DNA of 64,000 bases from FEN-1191 sp036490715 (GTDB taxonomy: Bacteria > Pseudomonadota > Gammaproteobacteria > Steroidobacterales > Steroidobacteraceae), in NCBI GenBank assembly GCA_036490715.1, contig DASXDL010000001.1:4213-68212 (forward strand), read 5' to 3'. Below the pieces are notes generated by a model, which did not search any database, was not told where the DNA came from, and was given only the letters and a program-made list of their open reading frames with translations. A program made the position numbers and the translations under genes. Below, piece after piece: positions 43,305 through 50,918 of the stretch (within the stretch, counting starts at the first letter, position 1; the number at the start of each line of letters is the position of its first letter).

Positions 43305-46255
43305 CGCGCTGGCTTGGGGTTGCGATCGTCGTCGCGTTGCTGCCAGGCACGGCTGTCTGGGCGGCCGGACCTGGCACACATGCTGCCGTTCCGCTCGGCA
43401 CGCCGGCGAGCGCCGCACCCGCGGCTGCCACCGGCCCGGGTGAAGGCGAGGCGCCGCCGCCGGCGGTCGGAGCGCCACCCAAGACCCCGGCCGCGGCCAC
43501 AGTGCCTGCCGGCGCCGAGGCCTCGGCTGCCGACTGGGCGGCGACGCTCGAACGCATTGCCGGCAGCGTGGTCGCGATTCAGCTTGATCTGGCGCGCTCA
43601 TTCGATACCGAACACAACACCTCGGCGCAGGCCACCGGGTTCGTAGTCGACGCGGAGCGCGGACTGATCCTGACCAACCGCCATGTCGTGACGCCCGGGC
43701 CGGTCACCGCCGAGGCGACGTTTCTTAATCGCGAGGAAGTGCAGCTCTATCCGGTGTATCGCGATCCGGTGCACGACTTTGGTTTCTATCGCTACGATCC
43801 GAGCAAATTGAAGTTCATCAGCCCGAAGGCGTTGCCGCTGGCGCCGCAGGCGGCGCAAGTCGGACGCGAGATCCGCGTCGTCGGTAACAACGCCGGCGAA
43901 CAGCTCTCGATACTGGCTGGTACGCTGGCGCGCCTCGACCGCGAAGCCCCCGACTACGGCCTGGGGCGCTACAACGACTTCAACACCTTCTACCTGCAGG
44001 CGGCCTCGGGTACCTCTGGTGGTTCGTCCGGTTCGCCGGTCATCGACATTCACGGTCGGGTGGTGGCGCTCAATGCCGGCGGCGCCAATGGCGCGGCCTC
44101 CAGTTTCTATCTGCCGCTGGAGCGGGTGCGGCGCGCCTTGCAGCTGATCCAGCAGGGCAAGCCCGTGACGCGCGGTACCCTGCAGACCGAATTTCGCTAT
44201 CGGCCTTACGACGAGCTGCGACGCCTCGCTCTGCAGGGCGGCACCGAGGCGGAAGCCCGTAAGGCGCAGCCCGACGGCACTGGCATGCTGGTGGTGTGGG
44301 ACGTGCAGCCGGGCTCGCCGAGCGACGGGGTGCTCGAGCCGGGCGACATCCTGGTGCGCGTCAACGGCCAGCTGGTGACACGCTTCGAACCGCTGGAGGC
44401 GGTGCTCGACGACAACGTCGGCGGAACGGTGGAGCTGCAGCTACAGCGCGGCGGCGCGCTTTACACGGCCAAGCTCAAGGTCGACGACCTCGACGCGATC
44501 ACGCCGGCGGCATACCTCGAGATCGGTGACGGCGTGGTACATACGCTGTCCTACCAGGAGGCGCGCGCCTTTCACCGTCCGATCCGTGGTGTCTTCGTGG
44601 CGGCCTCCGGCTACATCTTCGACGCAGCCGGCATCCCGCGCGGCGCGCTGATCACCGAGTTGAACTCCAAGCCGATCGACAATCTGGCGGATTTCACCGC
44701 CGCGGTGCGCGAGCTGCCCGATGGCGCGCGCGTGACCGTGCGCTATCTGACCATCGATGATCCCAACAACAGCGAGCTGCGCTCGATACGCATCGACCGG
44801 CGCTGGTTTCCGGCGCGTGTGTGCCAGCGTGACGACCGGCTGGGCTACTGGCCCTGTACCGAGCTGCCAGCGGTAACGGCAGTGGCGCTGCCGGCACCGG
44901 CGTCGGCACAGTTGCCGCGCGTCGATGACAAGTACGCCGCCGAGATCGAACCATCACTGGCATTCATCACGTTTGACATGCCGTACGCGGTCTCTGGTGT
45001 CACCGAGCGCAACTATCACGGCGCCGGATTGGTCATCGACGCCGAGCGTGGACTGCTGATCACCGACCGCAACACCGTGCCGGTGTCGGTGGGCGATGTG
45101 CGGCTGACTTTTGCCGGCACCATCGAGATCCCTGGCCAGATCGTGTACGTGCATCCGTTGCACAATCTGGCGGTGGTGCACTACGACCCGAAGCTTCTGG
45201 GAACTACGCCGGTCAGGGCGGCCAAGCTGGACACCGCACCGCTAAAGCCCGGTGAGCTGGTCAATGTGGTTGGCCTGGACGGCAACGGCGAGCTCAAGTC
45301 GCGTATCACCAGCATCGCCGACGTCGACCCGTTGCTGCTGCCGCTGTCGCGCTCGGTGCAGTTCCGCGAAAGTAATCTCGAGGTGGCATCGCTGGTGAAC
45401 GGCCCGGACGACTTTGTTGGCGTGCTGGCTGACGATCAGGGACGGGTGCGCGCACTGTGGGCCAGCTTCGCCTCCGACAATGGGCGCGAGCTGGTGCAGG
45501 AGAATCGCGGCATGTCGAGCGACCTGGTGGCCGAGACGCTCGACATCGTGCGTCAGGACCGGCCGCTACATTCGCTCGAGGCGGAGTTTGCGCCGCAGTC
45601 ATTGGCGGCGGCGCGCCGCCTGGGTTTGAGCGATGCCTGGGTATCGCGCATCGAGAAAGCCAACCCGGCGGCGCGCGAAGTACTCAGTGTTGCGCGTCTG
45701 GTGGCTGGAAGTGATGCGGCGCGCATGCTGCAGCCCGGCGACATCCTGCTCGCGATCGACGACAAGCCGATCACGCAGTTTCGCGATGTCGAGCTGGCGG
45801 TGGCGAGCAAGGAGCAGGTTCGGGCGACCGTGTGGCGCGCCGACGGCGAAAAGAACCTTATGGTAAGGACCGCATCGCTCTCGGGTCACGACGTCGATCG
45901 GCTGGTGCAGTGGGCCGGTGCGACCTTGCAGGCGCCGCATCGGGCCATCAGTGCGCAGCGCGGCATTCCGCCGGACGGTGTTTATGTCGCATATTTCCAG
46001 TTTGGATCGCCGGCGGCGCGCTACGGCCTAGTGCCTGGGCGCCGCATCGTCGAGGTAGACGGCCATCTGACGCACGATCTAGATGAATTTCTGCGTGAGG
46101 TCAGCGGCCGGGCGGATCGCTCGTCGCTTCGAATCAAGACCTTGGGCTGGAACGGTGCGCCGGAAGTGATTACGTTGAAATTGGATCGACATTACTGGCC
46201 GGCCTACGAACTGCTGCGCACGAACAGCGGCTGGGAGCGACATTCGCTCGAATAG
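43301..46255 (+). CDS. Tandem HtrA-like protein resembling Nma111 (one active, one degenerate protease unit)
   Basis: 984 residues with a signal peptide and a long Ala/Pro linker. The first trypsin-like unit is intact: His128 in LTNRHVV, Asp159 in VHDFGFYRY, Ser243 in SGGSSGSPV, then PDZ domains. A second unit repeats the fold but is degenerate: ITDRNTV has Asn for His, VHPLHNLAVVHYDP has Asn for Asp, and no GxSGxP follows. More PDZ-like segments end the protein. This tandem layout is that of eukaryotic Nma111/Ynm3. Secretion is predicted from the N-terminus MTRWLGVAIVVALLPGTAVWA, shown in two parts. Confidence 0.88.
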   Translation: MTRWLGVAIVVALLPGTAVWAAGPGTHAAVPLGTPASAAPAAATGPGEGEAPPPAVGAPPKTPAAATVPAGAEASAADWAATLERIAGSVVAIQLDLARSFDTEHNTSAQATGFVVDAERGLILTNRHVVTPGPVTAEATFLNREEVQLYPVYRDPVHDFGFYRYDPSKLKFISPKALPLAPQAAQVGREIRVVGNNAGEQLSILAGTLARLDREAPDYGLGRYNDFNTFYLQAASGTSGGSSGSPVIDIHGRVVALNAGGANGAASSFYLPLERVRRALQLIQQGKPVTRGTLQTEFRYRPYDELRRLALQGGTEAEARKAQPDGTGMLVVWDVQPGSPSDGVLEPGDILVRVNGQLVTRFEPLEAVLDDNVGGTVELQLQRGGALYTAKLKVDDLDAITPAAYLEIGDGVVHTLSYQEARAFHRPIRGVFVAASGYIFDAAGIPRGALITELNSKPIDNLADFTAAVRELPDGARVTVRYLTIDDPNNSELRSIRIDRRWFPARVCQRDDRLGYWPCTELPAVTAVALPAPASAQLPRVDDKYAAEIEPSLAFITFDMPYAVSGVTERNYHGAGLVIDAERGLLITDRNTVPVSVGDVRLTFAGTIEIPGQIVYVHPLHNLAVVHYDPKLLGTTPVRAAKLDTAPLKPGELVNVVGLDGNGELKSRITSIADVDPLLLPLSRSVQFRESNLEVASLVNGPDDFVGVLADDQGRVRALWASFASDNGRELVQENRGMSSDLVAETLDIVRQDRPLHSLEAEFAPQSLAAARRLGLSDAWVSRIEKANPAAREVLSVARLVAGSDAARMLQPGDILLAIDDKPITQFRDVELAVASKEQVRATVWRADGEKNLMVRTASLSGHDVDRLVQWAGATLQAPHRAISAQRGIPPDGVYVAYFQFGSPAARYGLVPGRRIVEVDGHLTHDLDEFLREVSGRADRSSLRIKTLGWNGAPEVITLKLDRHYWPAYELLRTNSGWERHSLE

Positions 46256-46271
46256 CGTCATGTGCCGCCGG

Positions 46272-46277
46272 TACAAT
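46272..46277 (+). promoter_or_regulatory. TACAAT -10 close to the tsaC start
   Basis: TACAAT followed by seven bases and ATG 46285; the transcript start would fall on or next to the A of the ATG. No Shine-Dalgarno and no clear -35. Confidence 0.4.
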
Positions 46278-46284
46278 CGCGGCC

Positions 46285-47313
46285 ATGGTCAGAGTGTTGC
46301 GCGCATCACCGGCAGAACTTGCCGCCGCCGTGCAGGCGTTGCGGGACGGCGAACTGGTGGCCTTTCCCACCGAAACCGTCTACGGCCTGGGGGCCCATGC
46401 GGGCTACCCGCCGGCGCTGCGGCGCGTGTTCGAGCTCAAGGGCCGTCCGACCACGCATCCGCTGATCGTGCACATTGACAGTCCACGGTATCTGACGCGC
46501 TGGGCGCGCGAGGTGCCGGAGCCGGCGCAAAAACTGGCGCAGCGCTTCTGGCCGGGGCCACTGACGCTGGTGCTGCCGCGAGCCGAGAACGTGCATCGCC
46601 TGGTCACCGGCGGCCAGGACACCGTGGCGGTGCGTGTGCCGGCTCACCCGATGGCACAGCAGCTGCTGACCGCCTTCGGCGGCGGTATCGCTGCGCCCTC
46701 GGCCAATCGCTACGGCCATGTCAGCCCGACGCGCGCTGAGCACGTGCGCGAGGAGTTCGGCAACGAAGTGCGGGTGTTGCTCGACGGCGGCGACTGCAAG
46801 CTCGGCCTGGAATCCACGATCGTCGCTTGCCTGGATGGCAAGGTGCAGTTGTTGCGGCCGGGCGGAATCACGCTGTCACAACTCGAGCAGGTCGTCGGTG
46901 AGGTGCAGACCGAGACTGCGATCGCCGCGCCGCGCGTGCCCGGCAGTACCGATGCGCACTATGCGCCCGCTACGCCGTTATCGGTGGTGCCGAGCGGCGA
47001 GCTCGAGCACACGGTTGCGGCGCTGACCGAGGGCGGCACGCGCATCGGCGTGCTGGCGCAGCATCCACCGGCGCGCACCTACGCGCTGACCACGTGGATC
47101 AACGGCGGCCAGCGGCCCGACAGCTATGCGCACGATCTGTACGCCAATCTGCGCAAGCTCGATAAGGCCGGCTGCGCCCGCATCCTGGTGCAGCAGGTGC
47201 CGGCGGACGAGCGTTGGGATGCCGCTTACGACCGGCTGCATCGCGCCGCCGCTGGCCACGCCAACGATGCCAACGACGGCAACGGCACGCTGGCGGTAGG
47301 CGCTCCGGGCTGA
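46285..47313 (+). CDS. Threonylcarbamoyl-AMP synthase (Sua5 form)
   Basis: Makes threonylcarbamoyl-AMP for t6A37 tRNA modification. The 342-residue length shows the long Sua5 form: an N-terminal YrdC domain (FPTETVYGLGAHA, KGRPTTHPLIVHI, AAPSANRYGHVSPT, ESTIVA) plus the C-terminal Sua5 Rossmann-like domain after the PGSTDAHYAP linker. Start ATG 46285; the stop overlaps the decarboxylase start as TGATG. Confidence 0.95.
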   Translation: MVRVLRASPAELAAAVQALRDGELVAFPTETVYGLGAHAGYPPALRRVFELKGRPTTHPLIVHIDSPRYLTRWAREVPEPAQKLAQRFWPGPLTLVLPRAENVHRLVTGGQDTVAVRVPAHPMAQQLLTAFGGGIAAPSANRYGHVSPTRAEHVREEFGNEVRVLLDGGDCKLGLESTIVACLDGKVQLLRPGGITLSQLEQVVGEVQTETAIAAPRVPGSTDAHYAPATPLSVVPSGELEHTVAALTEGGTRIGVLAQHPPARTYALTTWINGGQRPDSYAHDLYANLRKLDKAGCARILVQQVPADERWDAAYDRLHRAAAGHANDANDGNGTLAVGAPG

Positions 47314-48470
47314 TGCCGCGCTTCATCGATCCGTTTCGTCCGGATCAGATCCGGCGGCTGGTGCGCGAATTTGGCTCGCCATTGCTGATCGTCGACTGCG
47401 CTCGCGTGCGGGTCCAGTACCGCAAGCTGCGGCGTGCGCTGCCGGGCGTAGATCTGCACTACGCACTCAAGCCGCTGCCGCACGCAGCAGTCGTCGCGAC
47501 CGTAATCGAGCAGGGCGGCTGGCTCGATCTGGCCACCACTGGCGAGCTGCAACTGGCACAGTCACTCGCTGTGCCGGCAGCGCGCTGTATTCACACCCAT
47601 CCGATCAAGCGCGCGTGCGACATCCGTAATGCGCTCGAGTTCGGTGTGCGGGTCTTTGTCGCCGACAACGCCGACGAGGTGCGCAAGTTCAAGCCCTATG
47701 GTGAGCGCGCCGCATTGCTGCTGCGTGTCTCGTTCCGGGCGCCCGGGGCGGTGTGCGATTTGTCGCGCAAGTTCGGTTGTGATCCGGAGGATGTGCTGGC
47801 GCTGGCGCGGCTTGCGGCTTCGCTCGGAGTCGACGTGCGGGGATTTTCATTTCACGTTGGCTCGCAGGCCCCCGATGCCCTCAAACACGTCGAGGCGATC
47901 GAAGCCTGCACCCGGCTATTGGCCGCCGCGCGGCGCGCGCGGCTCGGTACGCTCGACACGCTGGATATCGGCGGCGGTTTCCCAATCGATTACATGAAAC
48001 CCGCGGTCGACATCGGGCGTTTCTGCGCGCCGATTCGCGCCGCACTGGCGCGCCTGCCGAAGCGGGTACGAGTGATCGCCGAGCCGGGCCGCTACATCGC
48101 CGGGCCGGCCGCGATCGGCGTCGCCACCGTCATGGGACGCGCCCGACGCGAGGGGCACTGGTGGTACTACCTCGACGATGGCCTGTACGGCTCCTATAGC
48201 GGGCAGCTGTACGATCACGCCCGTTATCCGGTGGAGGCACTGCGCCAGGGCGAGCCGCTGCTGCCGTCGGTGTTGGCCGGACCGACCTGTGACAGCATCG
48301 ATGTCATTGCCGAGAACCTGATGTTGCCGCAGCTCAAGGCCGGCGACCTGGTGGTTGGGCGCGCGATGGGCGCCTACACCTGGGCCAGTGCCTCGGAGTT
48401 CAATTTCTACCCCAAGGCCACCGTCGTGGCCGTGAATCGTCGCGCTGGCGACGCGGGCGGGGTGCAGTAA
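47313..48470 (+). CDS. Ornithine/lysine-type PLP decarboxylase (fold III)
   Basis: Alanine-racemase-fold decarboxylase of the eukaryotic ODC type, likely making putrescine (or cadaverine). The 385-residue product has the PLP Lys in YALKPLPH, His in FHVGSQA, the phosphate loop GGGFP, AEPGRYI, and the catalytic Cys in GPTCDSID. The motif for ornithine versus lysine preference cannot be read with confidence. The start is ATG 47313 in a TGATG overlap with tsaC. Confidence 0.92.
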   Translation: MPRFIDPFRPDQIRRLVREFGSPLLIVDCARVRVQYRKLRRALPGVDLHYALKPLPHAAVVATVIEQGGWLDLATTGELQLAQSLAVPAARCIHTHPIKRACDIRNALEFGVRVFVADNADEVRKFKPYGERAALLLRVSFRAPGAVCDLSRKFGCDPEDVLALARLAASLGVDVRGFSFHVGSQAPDALKHVEAIEACTRLLAAARRARLGTLDTLDIGGGFPIDYMKPAVDIGRFCAPIRAALARLPKRVRVIAEPGRYIAGPAAIGVATVMGRARREGHWWYYLDDGLYGSYSGQLYDHARYPVEALRQGEPLLPSVLAGPTCDSIDVIAENLMLPQLKAGDLVVGRAMGAYTWASASEFNFYPKATVVAVNRRAGDAGGVQ

Positions 48471-48481
48471 CCCCGCCCGCG
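48452..48481. terminator. Strong hairpin spanning the decarboxylase stop codon
   Basis: CGCGGGCGGGG pairs with CCCCGCCCGCG (11 bp) around an 8-base loop that contains the TAA of the decarboxylase gene. It lies between convergent genes and could serve both strands, but neither side has a T-tract. Confidence 0.5.
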
Positions 48482-48492
48482 GGCAGTGCCAA

Positions 48493-48825
48493 TCAGCGCG
48501 CGGGTACGGAGCCGCTCGGCGTCAGCTTGTCGACAACCTGAGGCAGCACCTGCGACAGCTTCTGTGCCAGGTCCTGCGGATTGAGGCCGGCCTTGGCGGC
48601 CAGCTCGCGCAGCACCTCCGGATTGAAGGCCTGATGCACCTGTGCAGCCGAAATCGGCTGATTCGGGCCATTGCCAACCCAGGACTGAACGGTGGCACCG
48701 AGTCCCTGTTGCTGCATCTGACTGACGATGCCAGAGACGCCGCCATGTTTCTGTATGAACTGATCGGCAACAGTCGCCATCTCGGCGCCGACGGCACCGC
48801 CAATCAGTCCGTCCAGCAGGCCCAC
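48493..48825 (-). CDS. YidB family protein (DUF937)
   Basis: 110 residues with the YidB pattern: MGLLDGLIGG start, GLGATVQSWVGNGPNQPISA, and repeated LAAKAGL / LAQKLSQVLPQVVDKLTP segments. Function unknown; the family is small and soluble. GTG 48825, two bases after the psiF stop, so the pair is probably co-transcribed. Convergent with the decarboxylase gene. Confidence 0.9.
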   Translation of the reverse strand: MGLLDGLIGGAVGAEMATVADQFIQKHGGVSGIVSQMQQQGLGATVQSWVGNGPNQPISAAQVHQAFNPEVLRELAAKAGLNPQDLAQKLSQVLPQVVDKLTPSGSVPAR

Positions 48826-48827
48826 GA

Positions 48828-49142
48828 TCAGGAACCCTTGAGGCAGGTGCTCATGAACTGCTTGCGAGCATCGCCGGTCAGAGCCTTGGTCTTGGCGTCG
48901 GCGTTGCAGGTCTTCATCTTCTGCTGCTGGCTGTTGAGCGATGTGGTGTCGGCCGGCGGCGCTGCGCTCAGGCAGGTCTTCATGAAGGTCTTGCGGTCAT
49001 CGCCGCTGAGATTTTTGGATTTCGCATCGGCGTTGCACGAAGTCATCTTGTCGTTCTGCGCATTGTCGGCGCTGACGTTGACGGCGAAGGCGGCGAGAAT
49101 GCCGACAGCGGCGCACAGCACTATGGATCGATGGCGAATCAT
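48828..49142 (-). CDS. PsiF-family periplasmic protein
   Basis: 104 residues with a cleavable signal peptide (hydrophobic to about residue 25) and two PsiF repeats, each of the type CNADAKxKxLxGDxRKxFMxTCL. PsiF in E. coli is phosphate-starvation inducible and of unknown function. GGGGAGC is well placed before ATG 49142. The paired cysteines of each repeat could form disulfides. Confidence 0.92.
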   Translation of the reverse strand: MIRHRSIVLCAAVGILAAFAVNVSADNAQNDKMTSCNADAKSKNLSGDDRKTFMKTCLSAAPPADTTSLNSQQQKMKTCNADAKTKALTGDARKQFMSTCLKGS

Positions 49143-49187
49143 GATGGCGAGCTCCCCTGACTGTTGTTGATTGTTGCTAATGCCACG

Positions 49188-49203
49188 CGGCCCGCGCGGG
49201 CCG
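49188..49203. repeat. 16-base perfect palindrome between psiF and the GDT1 gene
   Basis: CGGCCCGCGCGGGCCG, with TGCC and GGCA flanks that can extend the stem. It lies in the 131-base divergent gap. No yybP-ykoY (Mn) riboswitch sequence was recognised there. Confidence 0.5.
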
Positions 49204-49273
49204 AGGCAGGAATGTTAGACCAACAAGCCCCAAAAAGCGCCACAATGGCAGCGTATAGGTCCGAATCAGCCGG

Positions 49274-49846
49274 ATGGAAGCCTTCCTGGTATCCCTGACC
49301 ACGATTGCCACCGCCGAGATTGGCGATCGCACGCAACTGTTGTCGCTGGTGCTGGCGGCGCGCTTTCGTCGCCCGTGGCCGATCCTCGCCGGCGTGCTGT
49401 GCGCAACCCTGGCCAATCACGCGGTGGCCGGTCTGATCGGGGCCTGGTTTGGCCGACAGCTGCGCCCGCAGCTACTTGATCTGGCCGTCGGCGTGAGCAT
49501 GATCGCGATGGCACTGTGGACATTGAAGCCCGACAAGCTGGACCAACAGTCGTCGGCCGCCAGCAACGCCGGCGCCTTTGCCGCGACGCTGGTGGCGTTC
49601 TTCGTGGCCGAGATCGGCGACAAGACCCAGATCGCGACCTTGGCGCTGGCAGCCGCCTATCCCCACCTACTGGCTGTGATCGGCGGCACGACCTGCGGCA
49701 TGCTGCTGGCCAACGCGCCGGTGATATTTCTGGGCAACGTGTTCGCCGGGCGCTTGTCGCTCAGGACGATTCACTACACCGCGTCGGCGCTGTTTGCCAT
49801 CCTCGGCGTGGTGTTCATCGTGCGTGCGCTCCAGCACGGCGCCTGA
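49274..49846 (+). CDS. GDT1/TMEM165-family (UPF0016) cation transporter
   Basis: Membrane transporter of the Ca/Mn exchanger family, in bacteria usually Mn export. The 190-residue product has about six hydrophobic helices and the two diagnostic motifs EIGDRTQLLSL (N-terminal half) and EIGDKTQIATL (C-terminal half). The start is ATG 49274, without a clear Shine-Dalgarno. The neighbouring EamA gene carries a His-rich tail, which also points to metal handling. Confidence 0.93.
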   Translation: MEAFLVSLTTIATAEIGDRTQLLSLVLAARFRRPWPILAGVLCATLANHAVAGLIGAWFGRQLRPQLLDLAVGVSMIAMALWTLKPDKLDQQSSAASNAGAFAATLVAFFVAEIGDKTQIATLALAAAYPHLLAVIGGTTCGMLLANAPVIFLGNVFAGRLSLRTIHYTASALFAILGVVFIVRALQHGA

Positions 49847-49852
49847 TCCACG

Positions 49853-50899
49853 CTAGTGATCATGGCGGTGGTGCAGATCCGGATAGTGGCGATGGCGATG
49901 CCGTAGTGGCGCATGCACGTGCGCATGGGTGTGCGGTTCGGCGCCATCCCACGGAAAGTCGTGCTCGTGCCGATGGTGTTCGTCGTGCACGTGCGGGTGC
50001 GCGTGATTCATGCCCGGATGAAAATGCTCATGCTCATGATGCTCGGTCAGATGCAGCCACACTCCCAGCCCCATCAGCACTGCCGATATCCATAGTGTCA
50101 CCGGAACCGGGTCGTGCAGCAGCAACACCGACAGCAGGGCTCCCAGGAACGGCGCGGTCGAGAAATAGGCACTGGTGCGCGCGCTGCCAAGGCTGCGCAG
50201 CGCGACAATGAATAGCACCAGGCTGACGCCGTAGCCGAGCAGTCCGACGCCCATGGCCGCGAGCAGCAGCGGCGCGCCCGGCAGGCGCGCCCCGAGCAGC
50301 AGCGCCAAGGTGCAGTTGGTGAGCCCGGCGGCCAGCCCCTTGGTCGCCGCGATGACCAGTGCATCGGCCGCCGACACCCTGCGCGTCAGGTTATTGTCTA
50401 GCCCCCAGCACAGACAGGCAGCGGCAATCGCGAGCGCGCCGCGCAGGCTGCCGGCGGCGCCCGCAGCACTGGGCCATGCCAATACCACGCCCCCGGCCAC
50501 GATCAGTGCCATGCCGGTGATGATCCGGCGGTCGGTGTGTTCGCGAAATGCGAGCCATGCCAGCAGGGCGGTGAATACCGCCTCCAGATTCAGCAGCAGG
50601 GAGGTGTCGGCGGCGGTGGTGTGCAGCAAACCGTCCAGCAGCAGGACGGGCGCCAGGATGCCGCCGAACACGATGGCAGCGAGCAACCAGCGCCATTCGG
50701 CCGCCGGCAATGGGGCCCGGGACGCGAAGCGATCACGCCAGGCGCGCGCCAGCCACAAACCGACACCGCTGCCCAAATACAAAAGGCCTGCGAGCAGCAA
50801 TGGCGACAGCTCGCCCAGCAGCAACTTGGCCAGCGGTGTGCTGACGGCGAACAGCAGCGCCGCTATCAGAGCGGCGGCGATGGCATTAGTGGCATTCAC
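49853..50899 (-). CDS. EamA/DMT-family transporter with His-rich C-terminal tail
   Basis: 348 residues: two EamA repeats giving about ten membrane helices, followed by a soluble tail of about 65 residues with roughly two dozen His, many as HxH (HEHEHFH, HAHPHVHDEHHRHEH, HTHAHVH). Such tails bind Zn, Ni or similar ions in known metal transporters. DMT substrates vary widely, so metal transport is an inference. GTG 50899 with GGGGG upstream. Convergent with the GDT1 gene. Confidence 0.9.
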   Translation of the reverse strand: MNATNAIAAALIAALLFAVSTPLAKLLLGELSPLLLAGLLYLGSGVGLWLARAWRDRFASRAPLPAAEWRWLLAAIVFGGILAPVLLLDGLLHTTAADTSLLLNLEAVFTALLAWLAFREHTDRRIITGMALIVAGGVVLAWPSAAGAAGSLRGALAIAAACLCWGLDNNLTRRVSAADALVIAATKGLAAGLTNCTLALLLGARLPGAPLLLAAMGVGLLGYGVSLVLFIVALRSLGSARTSAYFSTAPFLGALLSVLLLHDPVPVTLWISAVLMGLGVWLHLTEHHEHEHFHPGMNHAHPHVHDEHHRHEHDFPWDGAEPHTHAHVHAPLRHRHRHYPDLHHRHDH

Positions 50900-50918
50900 A
50901 GCAGCGACCCCCGGCCAT

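Noticed and set aside
49143..49273. Possible Mn-sensing yybP-ykoY riboswitch before the GDT1 gene
   Set aside because: The conserved core of that riboswitch was not found; the gap contains only a GC palindrome.
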